Assembly (NCBI RefSeq): GCF_000485595.1
Contig: NW_014577241.1
Location: 229,748-280,702 of the forward strand
Length of the DNA stretch: 50,955 nucleotides
Direction of reading: 5' to 3'
Origin: Priapulus caudatus
Taxonomy: Eukaryota > Priapulida > Priapulimorpha > Priapulimorphida > Priapulidae
Shown piece after piece: positions 8,793-19,455 of this stretch. The position numbers and the translations under genes are program-made. The notes beneath the pieces are model-generated. The model was not told the DNA's origin and searched no databases. It saw only the letters and a list, made by a program, of their open reading frames with translations. The stretch's first letter is position 1; every line of letters starts with the position of its first letter.

Positions 8793-11700
8793 ATGCCTCG
8801 GAGATCACAGACGCGAACTGTGGCTGGCAAAACCAGCACTGTGGATCAAACTGGTATTGACTGCTATCGATTATATATAAAATAGATCCCATTCCATAAT
8901 CATTCCATAATCATTCCATTAGTTATGTGTTTGTTATTATACATACTGTTATCATGATATATATGTTATAGGAGATGGAAACTCATCAGAGAAGACTGGA
9001 GGGGAAGGAGATGAGGCTGCGAAGGAAGAAAATAAGATTCCAACTGAACCACCACTGGTCGTAAAACGTGGAAGAGGTAGACCTAGAAAGGACGGTACAC
9101 CTGCAAAAAGCCAAGCCTCCCCAAGTGTTATCAAGAAGCCACCAGAAAAAGTATGTCACAATGTTTGCGTTTAGTCAAGTAAGGCATGTCTGCTAATATC
9201 AGTCCCTGTCTAGTTTTGTTTTCGTTAATCAGACAACTTTTCCTACAGCTTTAGCTTGAGTTTGTTTATTTGTTGGAGCTTTTTGCTGGAGTACTTATAA
9301 AAATTCAGAAAGAGATGTTAGCACTTCAATGCAAATATATAAATATGGCTGTTGTTCCTCCACTGGCGTGAAAATGACACCTATCGGCCGCAAAAAGATG
9401 ATTTCATTAGTAGATATTCAGTATATACAGGGATGAGATTTTTCCGCAGATCCGCAGAAATCCGCGGATTTGACAGTCCCAGGGGTCGATTTTGTGAAAC
9501 GTCTAAATTCGTTGAGAAAATTGGGTGGTGGGTGTGGGGGGGGGTAACAATGTAAAAATTTAAATTATATACCCTCAACAGCACCTGGCTGTAGACTGTA
9601 GAGTGTAGACAGTAGACTGACAGCGAAGTATACAGTGTATCTGTTTTTGTCTACCAGAAAAGAAAATCCTTGTTCACAGGCTGCAGTAGAGGGGCAGACA
9701 TTTGAGGTAGCTGATCACTTAACGACCATGGCCTGGGGGCCGGGTTTACTTGTTGCTGTGTGCATGTTGTGTGCATGACTATGCACTGATTGTTCCATTC
9801 GCATTGTGTTTTTTTCATTCAAATCTCGTGGCAGCAAGGCAGCTTATACTGAGCATAGATATACAACACCTATATATCTATGTTGTATATATCTATGGTC
9901 TGAGTAAAACAATGCAAGCGACATATAATGCAGCAATTTAACCATAAGAAGTGAACAGAATCACTTATATTTTGTGAAAAAGTGGAATTTTTTTTTTACT
10001 ATTTACGGTGACGTAATCACTTAAATAAAAAAACTTGCTTGCCCGAACAGGCAAGTGCAATTTCAAGCTACTTGCCCGAGGGCAAATTTTGGTTGGTCGG
10101 GACATCGGGCAAGCGGGGTTGTCGCGCCCTGCCAGTGGTTTTCGAATTTGGAAAATGGTGAAGTTAATTTCGAAAGAAGATGAATCGGCGATAGCAGAAG
10201 TAGACAAGGACGTGAGAAACAAGTTCCGCTGGGCATGGCTTGAAAAAACTGTGACGCTAACTGTCAAAATCGGCCCCCTGATTTCCTAATCATAGTTCGT
10301 TTGTTCCTTTTGACAACTTGAAAAAGTAATTTAAGCGTCTCCTATAATGTGTTCAGAATAGCTTAGAATGCACCAAATTGCACCATTCTTTTAAAAAAAT
10401 TCAGGGGGAACATGCCCCCGGACCCCCCTAGCATCGCGATGGCCTACGGTCCTCGCATTGCTCGCTCCTCTGTTTGCTAATTTTTATTTCAGCTGAAAAT
10501 TAAATTCTCCAATCTCATCCCTGTATATATAGTATCAGGAGTAAGATAATATAGGATTAGAGTAGGATCCTATATTATCTTACTCCTGATAGTATCATGC
10601 AGGCATATAGAATTAGGTATAATCACCCTAATCTACAGAAGACGTAGCGCCTGTATCTGAGATGTTCTCCGGCTGTCTACAACTGCGTCCGCTCCCTGCG
10701 TAACACTGTTTGTATTACCGTCGCCGTTTCGCTCCCGTCTTCAGGTATCGGAGGAGAAGCCGGCCGGTGCCTCTCCCGTGAAGATGACGCGCAGCGGCCG
10801 CGTCATTCACTCGCCCGTGCGTCCCGGCGCCATGCCATCGCCGCCGCCAAAGCCGAAGGAACCCGCACACTCGCCGCGACCGGCCGCCAAGCCGACGCCG
10901 AACAAGTCGTCTCCGATGCCGGTCCCCCTGGCGGGAAGAAAACGAATAAAGTCGGATGCCGGCGCAACGGCCGCCGTCGTGAGACCCCCGCCAGCGAAGA
11001 AACTGCCAGGAGACAGCGAGCGTAAAGATGGAGTGATGTTGCAGCTGGCGACGCCGCCGGCCGCCAATCTCGGCGACGTGAAACAGGCGGTCGACCACAG
11101 CAGGGAGATACGCGAGATATTCGGATTTGCCGACGACGAGGGTGACGGCGAGAATGCGGAGAAAGCTGAGGAAGCCGACGGGAGGATCGTGGAGAGATCG
11201 GAGCTGAAGAGCGCAGGAGAAGCACGTGTGGAGAAGGGAGAGGCTGCCGGTACGCCAGCGGTGGTTGCAGAGAATTCCGGCAAAGAGAAGGAGGGTAGCG
11301 ATGAAGCTGAGAAGAAAGTCGCCGTAGATGAGCTTCTCATAGAGGAAAATGCGACGAAAGTCTCCATTGAGATGCCTGTAGAGGAAGCCAGGGAGGAGGC
11401 AAAGGAAGGTGAGGTGTCCAGAGAGGAAGCAGAGAAACAGTTTGCTGTGGAGGAGGAAGTAGTTGCTATTGAGCAACCTCAGCAGCAGCAACAAGAGGAG
11501 GAACTGGTTTTGCAAGAATCGGGTAACACTTCTATTCAAAATTCCATTTGCTGTTAGTCAGCCGTGTTAGTGAAGATTTCTGTATTTGATTGCAACAGAA
11601 GTCATTCAAATTCTGTTTCAAGATTTCGTAATTTTTGTACTTGGTTTTAAAAATACTAAAGGTTTTAATAATGATCTATAATAATCTTTTATAGCAACTG

Positions 11701-12143
11701 TTTAGGTAAGCTATACAATTTTAATGTTGTGATTTAACATTTTTCAGCTATGTCATATCCAGTGATTGAAGAAGACAGTGAAGAATTAACCACAGAACAA
11801 CAGGAAGAGAAAATTATCGCCATGGATACAAACACGCCGATGACAATTGAGGAAAGTACAGTCGTTGGCATAGAAGCGGACGCGGTGGTTGCCGAACAAC
11901 AAAGTAACGTGATAACACGAGAGGAGGAGGTAGCGGATAAGGTGGATGGGGAATCTATCGAAGTTCAGGATGCTGACACCAACACTGAACAAGACGTGAA
12001 GCACTGGCAGGTCGCTCAATCCGCCGAGGGATCGCGCGACTTTGTACAGGTCACGGAGGTCATGGTAGCGGCCGCCGCCCTGGAGGCAGAAACAGGACAG
12101 GTAACGCGTGCGTGGTGTGTGTGTGTGTGCGTGCGTGCGTGTG

Positions 12144-12179
<36 letters not shown>

Positions 12180-15100
12180 TGTCTGCGTGAATTCGGCTAT
12201 ATTTATTTACACATTTTATTGCAGGGAAATTTTGTACCTAAGCTATTCCTGTCCAAAAGAAGATACCGTTTTGCCATTGGACCTTGTAGAATTTTGTTGA
12301 CCTAGTTGTTAATTTGTGTTCGCTTTTGGTTGCCAGGTGATCCAAGAAGCGATGGGGGAGAGCGAGGAGGTGGAGACGACCGAGCCGGTGGCGCCACCTG
12401 ACAACACACAACCGTACACAATTGTGCAGGAGATTCACGTACATCCAAGTCAGATACAGGTTAACTAACCTGCAGCCGCTGCTGCCATCACCCACCAACA
12501 ATACTCCTTTTCTCTTACTGTTAATTTGAGAAAATAATGATTGATGGTGCCAGACTATGCCTTAGATCACCTTCATCAGAACATTTCTTCTTATGTCTTG
12601 CTCAAATGATTTAAATTGTCTTATTTTTCCAGTTAACTCGTGACATTACTCACTAACTTTCTTCTTCCCTTTATAATTTAACTCGCCTCCGTTTTCTTGC
12701 CGTCCTGAGAGCAGCTTTGCAACAATTTGTTTTATTTTTGGCCACCAGGTAGATGAAGGAGTTCAGCTTCAGATAGATAATGTTGACAACATTATTCAGC
12801 TGGATCAGCCATTGATCGCCATCAGGCGTGGCAGGCGGTCTCTGAAGGAGCGGGGAGCCGAGTTTGAGATGGTCGTACAGAACAGGGTAAGGCGAATTTG
12901 CAGCGATACAGGTTTCTGTCTGTTTAAGCTAGCTAATTAAGCAATATCCCCATAGAAATTTTGTGAGAAACTTATAGTGAAGCGAACGTTAGACATCTGT
13001 GTAGTTACCAACTGTGGCTATCCATTGAATAAAGTGTCCAGTTCACTAATAATGTCAAATGATATGCTAGTTCCTGTAGCTGTTCTTGTGTCTAGTTCCT
13101 GTTGACCACGTGTGTGTGATTTTTGACTGTTTTTCCGTAGGACGGCGGCAAGACTTTTGTCTGCGTAGAATGTCAGAAGGAGTTTCCATCGAGGGCGCTA
13201 CTGTTCCGCCACACCGTCATCCACACGGGCGAACGTCCGTACGAGTGCGAGAGCTGTGGCAAGGCTTTCCGACAGAGCAGCACCCTGAGCAGACATAAGG
13301 TGAGAGGTCAAGTGCAGTCTCCAAGCGCAGTGGATCCGCGTTACCGTTTACCAGTTTACCATGCACACGCTAACCCGCCTTACGTAATGGGGTGGAATGC
13401 GTTTGTCAAGCGAATCGCACTATTGTCGTGAATTTGTTTATCTTTTTTGTTATAAATAAGTATGTCATGTCTCGTCGAACGTTCACTCAGCAGTTATCGT
13501 CTGCCGTGCCCCTTAACCGCTCACGAATTCCGTGACATATTGCATTAACGCCGGCACGTAACGTGGCGCCCTCTCGCAGGCGACGCACTCGGTGGCGCGT
13601 CCGTTCGCGTGCGATGAGTGTCCGATGGCGTTCAATCGTCGCTCGACACTGCTCGCGCACAAACGCACGCACAGCGAGCAGAAGCAGCACGTCTGCCCGA
13701 TCTGCGGCAAGGGCTTCCACCTCAAGGCCAACCTGCAGAACCACATCTACGTTCACACGGGCGAGAGACCCTACAAGTGCCCGCACTGCGAGAAGGTAGG
13801 TGGCGCCGGGGTCGGTCGAGGGGGGCAGGGGCCGGTAGACCGCCGAGTGGATTCGCGTCGACTCGATTTGTCATCTTACGTCTTACGGCCGCCGCGCTGC
13901 TCTTACAGCGCCGTAGTGTTTACCGCGTCGCAGTGGCGTCGCCGCAGCGCTACCGTGCTGCCATCTGTGACAGCGTGTTCAGTTGTTCCGTTGTTTGTGT
14001 CATGTTACCGTGTTCTGTTGTTCCGTGTACAACATTGTTTCGTTTGTCGTGTCGTGGTACCGTGTTCTGTTGTTCCGTGTACAGCATTGTTCCGTTGTTC
14101 GCGTCACGTTACTGTGTACAACGTTGTTCCGTTTGTCGCACAGGGCTTCAACCAGAAGTCGAACCTGGCCTGTCACATCCAGAAGGCACACAACAAGGCG
14201 CCGATCAAGTGTCGAACGTGCGACCGCGACTTTGCGAACAAGACGACTCTGCGCTACCACGAGACGTACGTGCACGGACCCGAGGCAGTCACGCACCTCC
14301 CCCTGGTGGCCAACCGCAAGGGACGGCCGCCAAAGTCCTCTATCATCACCAGGGACGGCGAGGAGATTGAGGTATGCATCGATGTTGTCTGCACTGATAG
14401 AAAAAACCTCGTCAGCTATTGACGTGTCATAGATTATCGCGTACGAACCCCGCTCTCCATCAACCTAACGATCCACGTCCGAACGATCGTCGTCCTTCGA
14501 CAATTCCGAACAAAACCGCCGATAAATCATCAAGCAAATTTCCGAGCGCTACTAGCTAAGATCGTCCACCACATTTGCGAGCGCTACTAGCTTCGTGCGT
14601 CGGCTGCAGGTGGATGGAAACGGTGAGGAGGAAGACGAGTTGGACGAGGATTACGCGAACGGCGTCAAGATGAGGGTGAACATCCTGCAGCGTGCGGGCG
14701 CGCCGGCGCGACGCGAGTACACGTTCGGTCCCACGACCCGCCTCGGTGGCAAGGTTGGTGACGAGATGGTGATGAAACACGGGCGCGTGCAGGTGTTCCA
14801 CAAAAGGAACCTTCAGCAGGAGGTGAGCGGTCACCACCACCACCCCGCTCCCACCGGCCCACTCCGCTTGGCAATCGCACGCGAGGGAAATGAGTCGAGG
14901 TCGTTGCAAGGACGTGTTACGAAGATCGTAATCACGAGCGTTTCAGTAATGGCGATGGCAGCTTCCACCGACATATAGTAGTGTCCCATGATTGTTCTTT
15001 CTGTTAGTTTGGTGAAGGGGGGGGGGAGAATTAAAAAAAGGAAAACGAATGTAGTGCAGTGGGGGCGTCATTTGAATCTTGCATATGTTACGATGAATTT

Positions 15101-18100
15101 TTTTGTAGTTGGCATCTCTCGGCTATGATGCAGGTTTTCGTTGCTTCACCGGTGATCTGTAATGCGTTCGCTGACGCGATGCTCTCTGGGAATATTATAA
15201 TTTAATCACACGTATCTTTTTCCTTCACAGCCATCGAATCAACAGACATTCTTACACCATTGCACAGATGGAGAGATGAACAGAGTCCTCGGTATGAAAG
15301 TGGCCACCAACCAAGATGAGATGTTGGATCAGAGGTGTGTTCAGTGTAGTTGTGAGCAGTTGTAATAGGCGCAGACTATTTAAAACTAAACGGTGATAAC
15401 ATTGGTCGTTGTGCAGTTGTGCAAGCGTGTTACTACTTGAAAAAACATTAAGTTACTTAAAAGCATTTGTTACTTGAAAAGACGTTACGTTATAATCAAT
15501 ATAATCGGCGGTCTCGTCTCGCATAAGATGTTGACTGTACAAAGATATATTTTTTAAGGAAATGTTTATTTTATATGATAATTTTATTTTTATTTATTTA
15601 TTATTATTTTATTTATTCGTTTATATATGTTATATTATATAACATATATTATTACATGTTATTTGTCTGTGCAGCAAGCAGCGGGCACGTGCCCCCCAGC
15701 CTACTATAGCGATGTTGAAGACTGGGGATAAACCGATGCTGGTGAAGATCATGCCACAGGTCGGAGGCGTGCAGACTGTCGTGCCGCTCACCATGGGTGA
15801 CCTGAAGCTGCTCGCCGTAGAAAGCTCCTCGACGGGTGAGTGAGCCACGACATGCTACATCATCGCGTCATGCTACATCACCATGCCGCGTCATGCTACA
15901 TCACCGCGTCATGCTACATCACCATGCCGCGTCATGCTACATCACCGCGTCATGCTACATCACCATGCCGCGTCATGCTACATCACCATGCCACGACNNN
16001 NNNNNNNNNNNNNNNNNNNNNNNNNNNNNNNNNNNNNNNNNNNNNNNNNNNNNNNNNNNNNNNNNNNNNNNNNNNNNNNNNNNNNNNNNNNNNNNNNNNN
16101 NNNNNNNNNNNNNNNNNNNNNNNNNNNNNNNNNNNNNNNNNNNNNNNNNNNNNNNNNNNNNNNNNNNNNNNNNNNNNNNNNNNNNNNNNNNNNNNNNNNN
16201 NNNNNNNNNNNNNNNNNNNNNNNNNNNNNNNNNNNNNNNNNNNNNNNNNNNNNNNNNNNNNNNNNNNNNNNNNNNNNNNNNNNNNNNNNNNNNNNNNNNN
16301 NNNNNNNNNNNNNNNNNNNNNNNNNNNNNNNNNNNNNNNNNNNNNNNNNNNNNNNNNNNNNNNNNNNNNNNNNNNNNNNNNNNNNNNNNNNNNNNNNNNN
16401 NNNNNNNNNNNNNNNNNNNNNNNNNNNNNNNNNNNNNNNNNNNNNNNNNNNNNNNNNNNNNNNNNNNNNNNNNNNNNNNNNNNNNNNNNNNNNNNNNNNN
16501 NNNNNNNNNNNNNNNNNNNNNNNNNNNNNNNNNNNNNNNNNNNNNNNNNNNNNNNNNNNNNNNNNNNNNNNNNNNNNNNNNNNNNNNNNNNNNNNNNNNN
16601 NNNNNNNNNNNNNNNNNNNNNNNNNNNNNNATCACTTCATTCATCATTCACTCCATCGCTTCACCCGTTGTTCACTCTATCAGCTCATTCATCATTCACT
16701 CCATCGCTTCACCCGTTGTTCACTCTATCAGCTCATTCATCATTCACTCCATCGCTTCACCCGTTGTTCACTCTATCAGCTCATTCATCGTTCTTCTCAT
16801 TACGTTGCTCATCGTTCACGCCACTGCTTAGTTCATCGTTCACCTAATAGTATGTTCATCCACTCATTCACCTTGTTTGTTCAGTCAGTAATGTCACAAG
16901 TTTATTCACTAATAATGATTCGTAAGCCCCCGTGCGATATTTACATTGTACGTGCAAATGTTTTGCGCCACTCAAACGAATAAGCATGTGTAGTGGGGCA
17001 GCGTGCTTACGAGCTTCAGGGTGAGCGGGCGGCGACGCCACGCACGTAGCGCCGTCGACACGTCTTCTTCTAATCTTGCTTTCTTTGCGCGCGCAGGCGA
17101 CGGACAGAAGATGTATCGCATACCCGTCACAAAGACACTCGTGCTTCAGGATGTGCAGCAGGAGGAGCAAGAGCCCATCGCAGGTCAAGAGGTCGCCATC
17201 GAACCAAAGCAGGTGCGTAGCCACGGAGTGTGCGAGAATCTTAGGTTTTTGCTTAGCCAGAGGCAAACCTGCCGCGGTTTAAATTTGCTTAGTTTGCACA
17301 TGGAAATGCGTCGAGGGTTTTCCGAGAGACGTCGAATGACCTGAAATATCGTGTGTTATTAACGTGAAACAGATTGTTGTAAGATCTTCTTCATCTTTGC
17401 TAACGCATTCTTTAAACTTGGTACGTGTCGCACTGGTTTAGCCACGGTGGTAGCGATCGCTCATCCTCGAACTTGTTTCCATCGCAGGAACAAGCCGACG
17501 TCCTGGGAGCAGCAGAGACAGACGAAATGCAAGAGGGAGTCGTTGAGGAGGGGGAGGACGAGGAAGAGGACGCGATGGAGCACGAGTACACGCCCGTGAT
17601 GAGCGCGGAAGCGGGCGGCATCGAGTACGTGACTCCGGGGAGCGGCGACGCCGGGATCGCGATGATGCAGAACGCGGAGGGCACGTGGACGGCGCTGACG
17701 CCGGCGCAGGCCGAGGCAGCACGCATCGCCGCGTCGCTGCCGCCGGGTCTCGAGCTCGCTGCCGCCGAGGGCATTACGGCCATGCAACAGCTCACGGATG
17801 GACACGGGGACATGCAGTACATAGCGGACAACGGGCAACCGGTGTTTGCCACAGAAACCGCGCAGGAGTTCACCGAGGGTGCCGGTCAACCGATTGAAGG
17901 TCAGATGGTCATGGCTGAAGGTCAAATGGTGACATCCGAAGGTCACGTGGTGACAGCCGAAGGTCAAGTGGTGACAGCCGAAGGTCAATTGGTCACGGCT
18001 GAAGGTCACATAGTGACACAGGAAGGCCAGGTGATGACAGCCGAAGGTCAGATGGTCACGGCCGAAGGTCAAGTTGTGGCAACTGAAGGTCAGATGGTCA

Positions 18101-18675
18101 CGGCCGAAGGTCAAGTTGTGGCAACTGAAGGTCAGATGGTCACGGCCGAAGGTCAAGTTGTGGCAACTGAAGGTCAGCTGGTCACGGCTGAAGGTCACAT
18201 GATCGCTACTGAAGGTCAGGTGATGACAGGCGAAAGTCAGATGGTGACATCCGAAGGTGAAATGGTCACGGCTGAAGGTGAGATGGTCACGGCTGAAGGT
18301 GAGATGGTCACGGCTGAAGGTGAAATGGCCGAAGGTCAGGTTCTAGCTGCGGTCGACGAGCAGCTGCTGACATCTGGTGGACAGGTAATCACGTCCGACG
18401 GACAGGTGGTGACGACCAACGGCGAGATGGTGACGGGCGACGGGCAGGTGGTGACGGGCGGTCAGCTGATCACGGCCGACGGCCAGCCAATGGAGGGACT
18501 ACCAGAGGGCGCATACATCAACGAGCTCGGTCAGATCGTGCTTCCGGGCACGCAGGTGGTTCAGGTGCTCCACGAGGTCACCGCTGCGGACGGCTCCACG
18601 CAGCAGTTTATCGAGGAGAGAATTCTCGTCGGCGATCCGATCCTGCCGACCGACGACACGCAGGACGCGGGCTAG
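8793..18675 (+). CDS. C2H2 zinc-finger protein with AT-hook and C-terminal heptad-repeat domain
   Basis: Fourteen coding exons, phase-consistent throughout: 8793-8853, 8972-9150, 10745-11522, 11748-12100, 12337-12459, 12749-12886, 13141-13299, 13580-13795, 14144-14371, 14610-14822, 15231-15334, 15675-15835, 17097-17212, 17488-18675, giving 1338 aa. Start: first ATG after the 8763 acceptor. An AT-hook (RGRGRPRK) lies at residues 53-60. A long acidic, Pro/Glu-rich region covers about 81-500. Six C2H2 fingers at about 550-725 use TGERPY-type linkers; fingers 2 and 5 are split by introns. A second RGRP-like patch (RKGRPPK) follows. Exon 14 carries about 27 heptads of consensus GQMVTAE (residues 1076-1280). 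The layout implies a nuclear DNA-binding regulator. I cannot name an orthologue. The 633-N gap lies in the 15836-17096 intron; phases join across it, but a hidden phase-neutral exon is possible. Confidence 0.88.
9422..10529. mobile_element. Non-autonomous DNA transposon (about 1.1 kb) in a zinc-finger gene intron
   Basis: Inverted termini CAGGGATGAGAT (9428) and ATCTCATCCCTG (to 10523) are flanked by TATATA on both sides. Inside are the subterminal repeats CCGCAGATCCGCAGAAATCC, a direct/inverted series of TTGCCCG/CGGGCAAG words (10038-10120), and the dispersed module GGGGGAACATGCCCCCGGAC. A plus-strand frame ending at 10289 contains [17 protein letters not shown]. That resembles the N-terminal host-like segment seen in some animal transposon-derived zinc-finger proteins; the resemblance is from memory and weak. 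Confidence 0.6.
10529..10595. mobile_element. 53-bp fold-back insertion with exact 7-bp duplication
   Basis: CAGGAGTAAGATAATATAGG (10536) pairs over 21 bp with CCTATATTATCTTACTCCTG (to 10588), leaving an 11-bp loop. Both sides carry the exact 7-mer ATAGTAT. It sits immediately next to the right end of the 1.1-kb transposon, so it probably inserted beside or into that element's target duplication. Confidence 0.65.
12108..12188. repeat. (GTGC)n / (GT)n microsatellite
   Basis: A clean GTGC tetranucleotide array starts 8-10 bp after the 12100 splice donor of the zinc-finger gene. Length variation here could affect splicing of that exon. The Cys/Val/Arg frames running through it are artefacts. 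Confidence 0.9.
15837..15997. repeat. Minisatellite, unit about 18-36 bp, running into an assembly gap
   Basis: Tandem ACATCACCATGCCGCGTCATGCT / ACATCACCGCGTCATGCT units (shown as separate words) begin right at the splice donor after exon 12 of the zinc-finger gene and run into the N gap. The gap was probably caused by this array. Confidence 0.85.
15998..16630. other. Assembly gap of 633 N
   Basis: Sequence unknown. Tandem repeats bound it on both sides, so the true length may differ. It lies in the intron between coding exons 12 and 13 of the zinc-finger gene. Confidence 1.
16631..16790. repeat. Minisatellite, unit about 48 bp
   Basis: Three near-identical copies containing TCATTCATCATTCACTCCAT and CGCTTCACCCGTTGTTCACT. 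The array emerges directly from the N gap and is followed by degenerate TCATCGTTCAC-like words to about 16870. Frames through the array are artefacts. Confidence 0.85.
17896..18500 (+). repeat. Coding 21-bp minisatellite (heptad array) in the zinc-finger gene
   Basis: About 20 uninterrupted 21-bp units, then about seven looser ones, encode G-(Q/H/E)-(M/V/L)-(V/I/M)-(T/A)-x-E heptads. A higher-order 42-bp unit (GQMVTAE plus GQVVATE) is repeated three times almost identically around 18046-18170, showing recent expansion. Frame is preserved throughout. Confidence 0.95.
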
Positions 18676-19227
18676 CGGCGCCACCTGGTGCAACGACGGG
18701 GAGCGAAGTTACACCAAAACCTCGCCGATGTGGACGCGAGGGGGGCGACGACGACGGCGTTTCCGCATGTAGTGAGATTTGCGGTGCGTCTTGTCACGCG
18801 TTGGACGTATAACACGAGTGGCGGATTGTATATTTTGCTGAACTGGTCACCGTAGCTTTAGCATCATAGTTTTCATGCACCTTGTATAGCAACCATGTTG
18901 AGCTAGTTTGTACACACACTGGCCTGTATTTAGTTTGTGTACAATTAGTGTCACACATTCCACATTATCTGTAGTTAACCTCATATTGTCAAAATATTAC
19001 TATAAAAAAATTGTGTTATAAAAGTTTTGGAACCAACAAGACACAAACGTGTGTAGATTGATAGTAACTGAATCGAGTTGTTCTGAATTTGTCAACAGGA
19101 TTGCTTTAACATGTTTAATAGTTATTAAATAATTTTATTTCCTTTACAATTTCAACGTATACATTTCATGGTCATTTCATTTGTAGCACTATACGCTTGT
19201 ATTATATTGCTGCACGTATTTTTATGA

Positions 19228-19233
19228 AATAAA
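19228..19233 (+). terminator. Probable poly(A) signal of the zinc-finger gene
   Basis: AATAAA about 550 bp after the stop codon at 18675, at the end of an AT-rich 3' UTR. The convergent RPL18A gene has AATAAA on the minus strand at 19417-19422, so the two transcripts end about 200 bp apart, tail to tail. Confidence 0.6.
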
Positions 19234-19416
19234 ACATGTAAAATCACTACTATGCCTGCTCCATTCGTTTAATTTGTGTAAGTGTTTACATTGCTTGTGT
19301 CGTAACTATCATACAAGCGAATGGGATGCGTTTTGCTTCTGACAGCCATGTGAAACATGTTTTACCCTCGTGAAATAGTAATGCGAAAAACACCAAATTC
19401 TCTCATCCTCACAGTA

Positions 19417-19422
19417 TTTATT
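19417..19422 (-). terminator. Probable poly(A) signal of RPL18A
   Basis: AATAAA on the minus strand, 34 bp past the RPL18A stop codon. A short 3' UTR is typical of ribosomal-protein mRNAs. Confidence 0.6.
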
Positions 19423-19455
19423 TTCGTCACATAACTTTTATACAACAATAATTCC

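Noticed and set aside
13592-14432. Long open frames through the zinc-finger exons
   Set aside because: They read through the intron 13796-14143. Splice sites on both sides are good and the spliced product completes finger 5.
15837-15997. Possible CRISPR-like array
   Set aside because: Units are contiguous tandem copies with no unique spacers, and the genome is eukaryotic.
15836-16983. Frames of 330-366 codons
   Set aside because: They span the 633-N gap and flanking tandem repeats; almost all of the sequence is undetermined.
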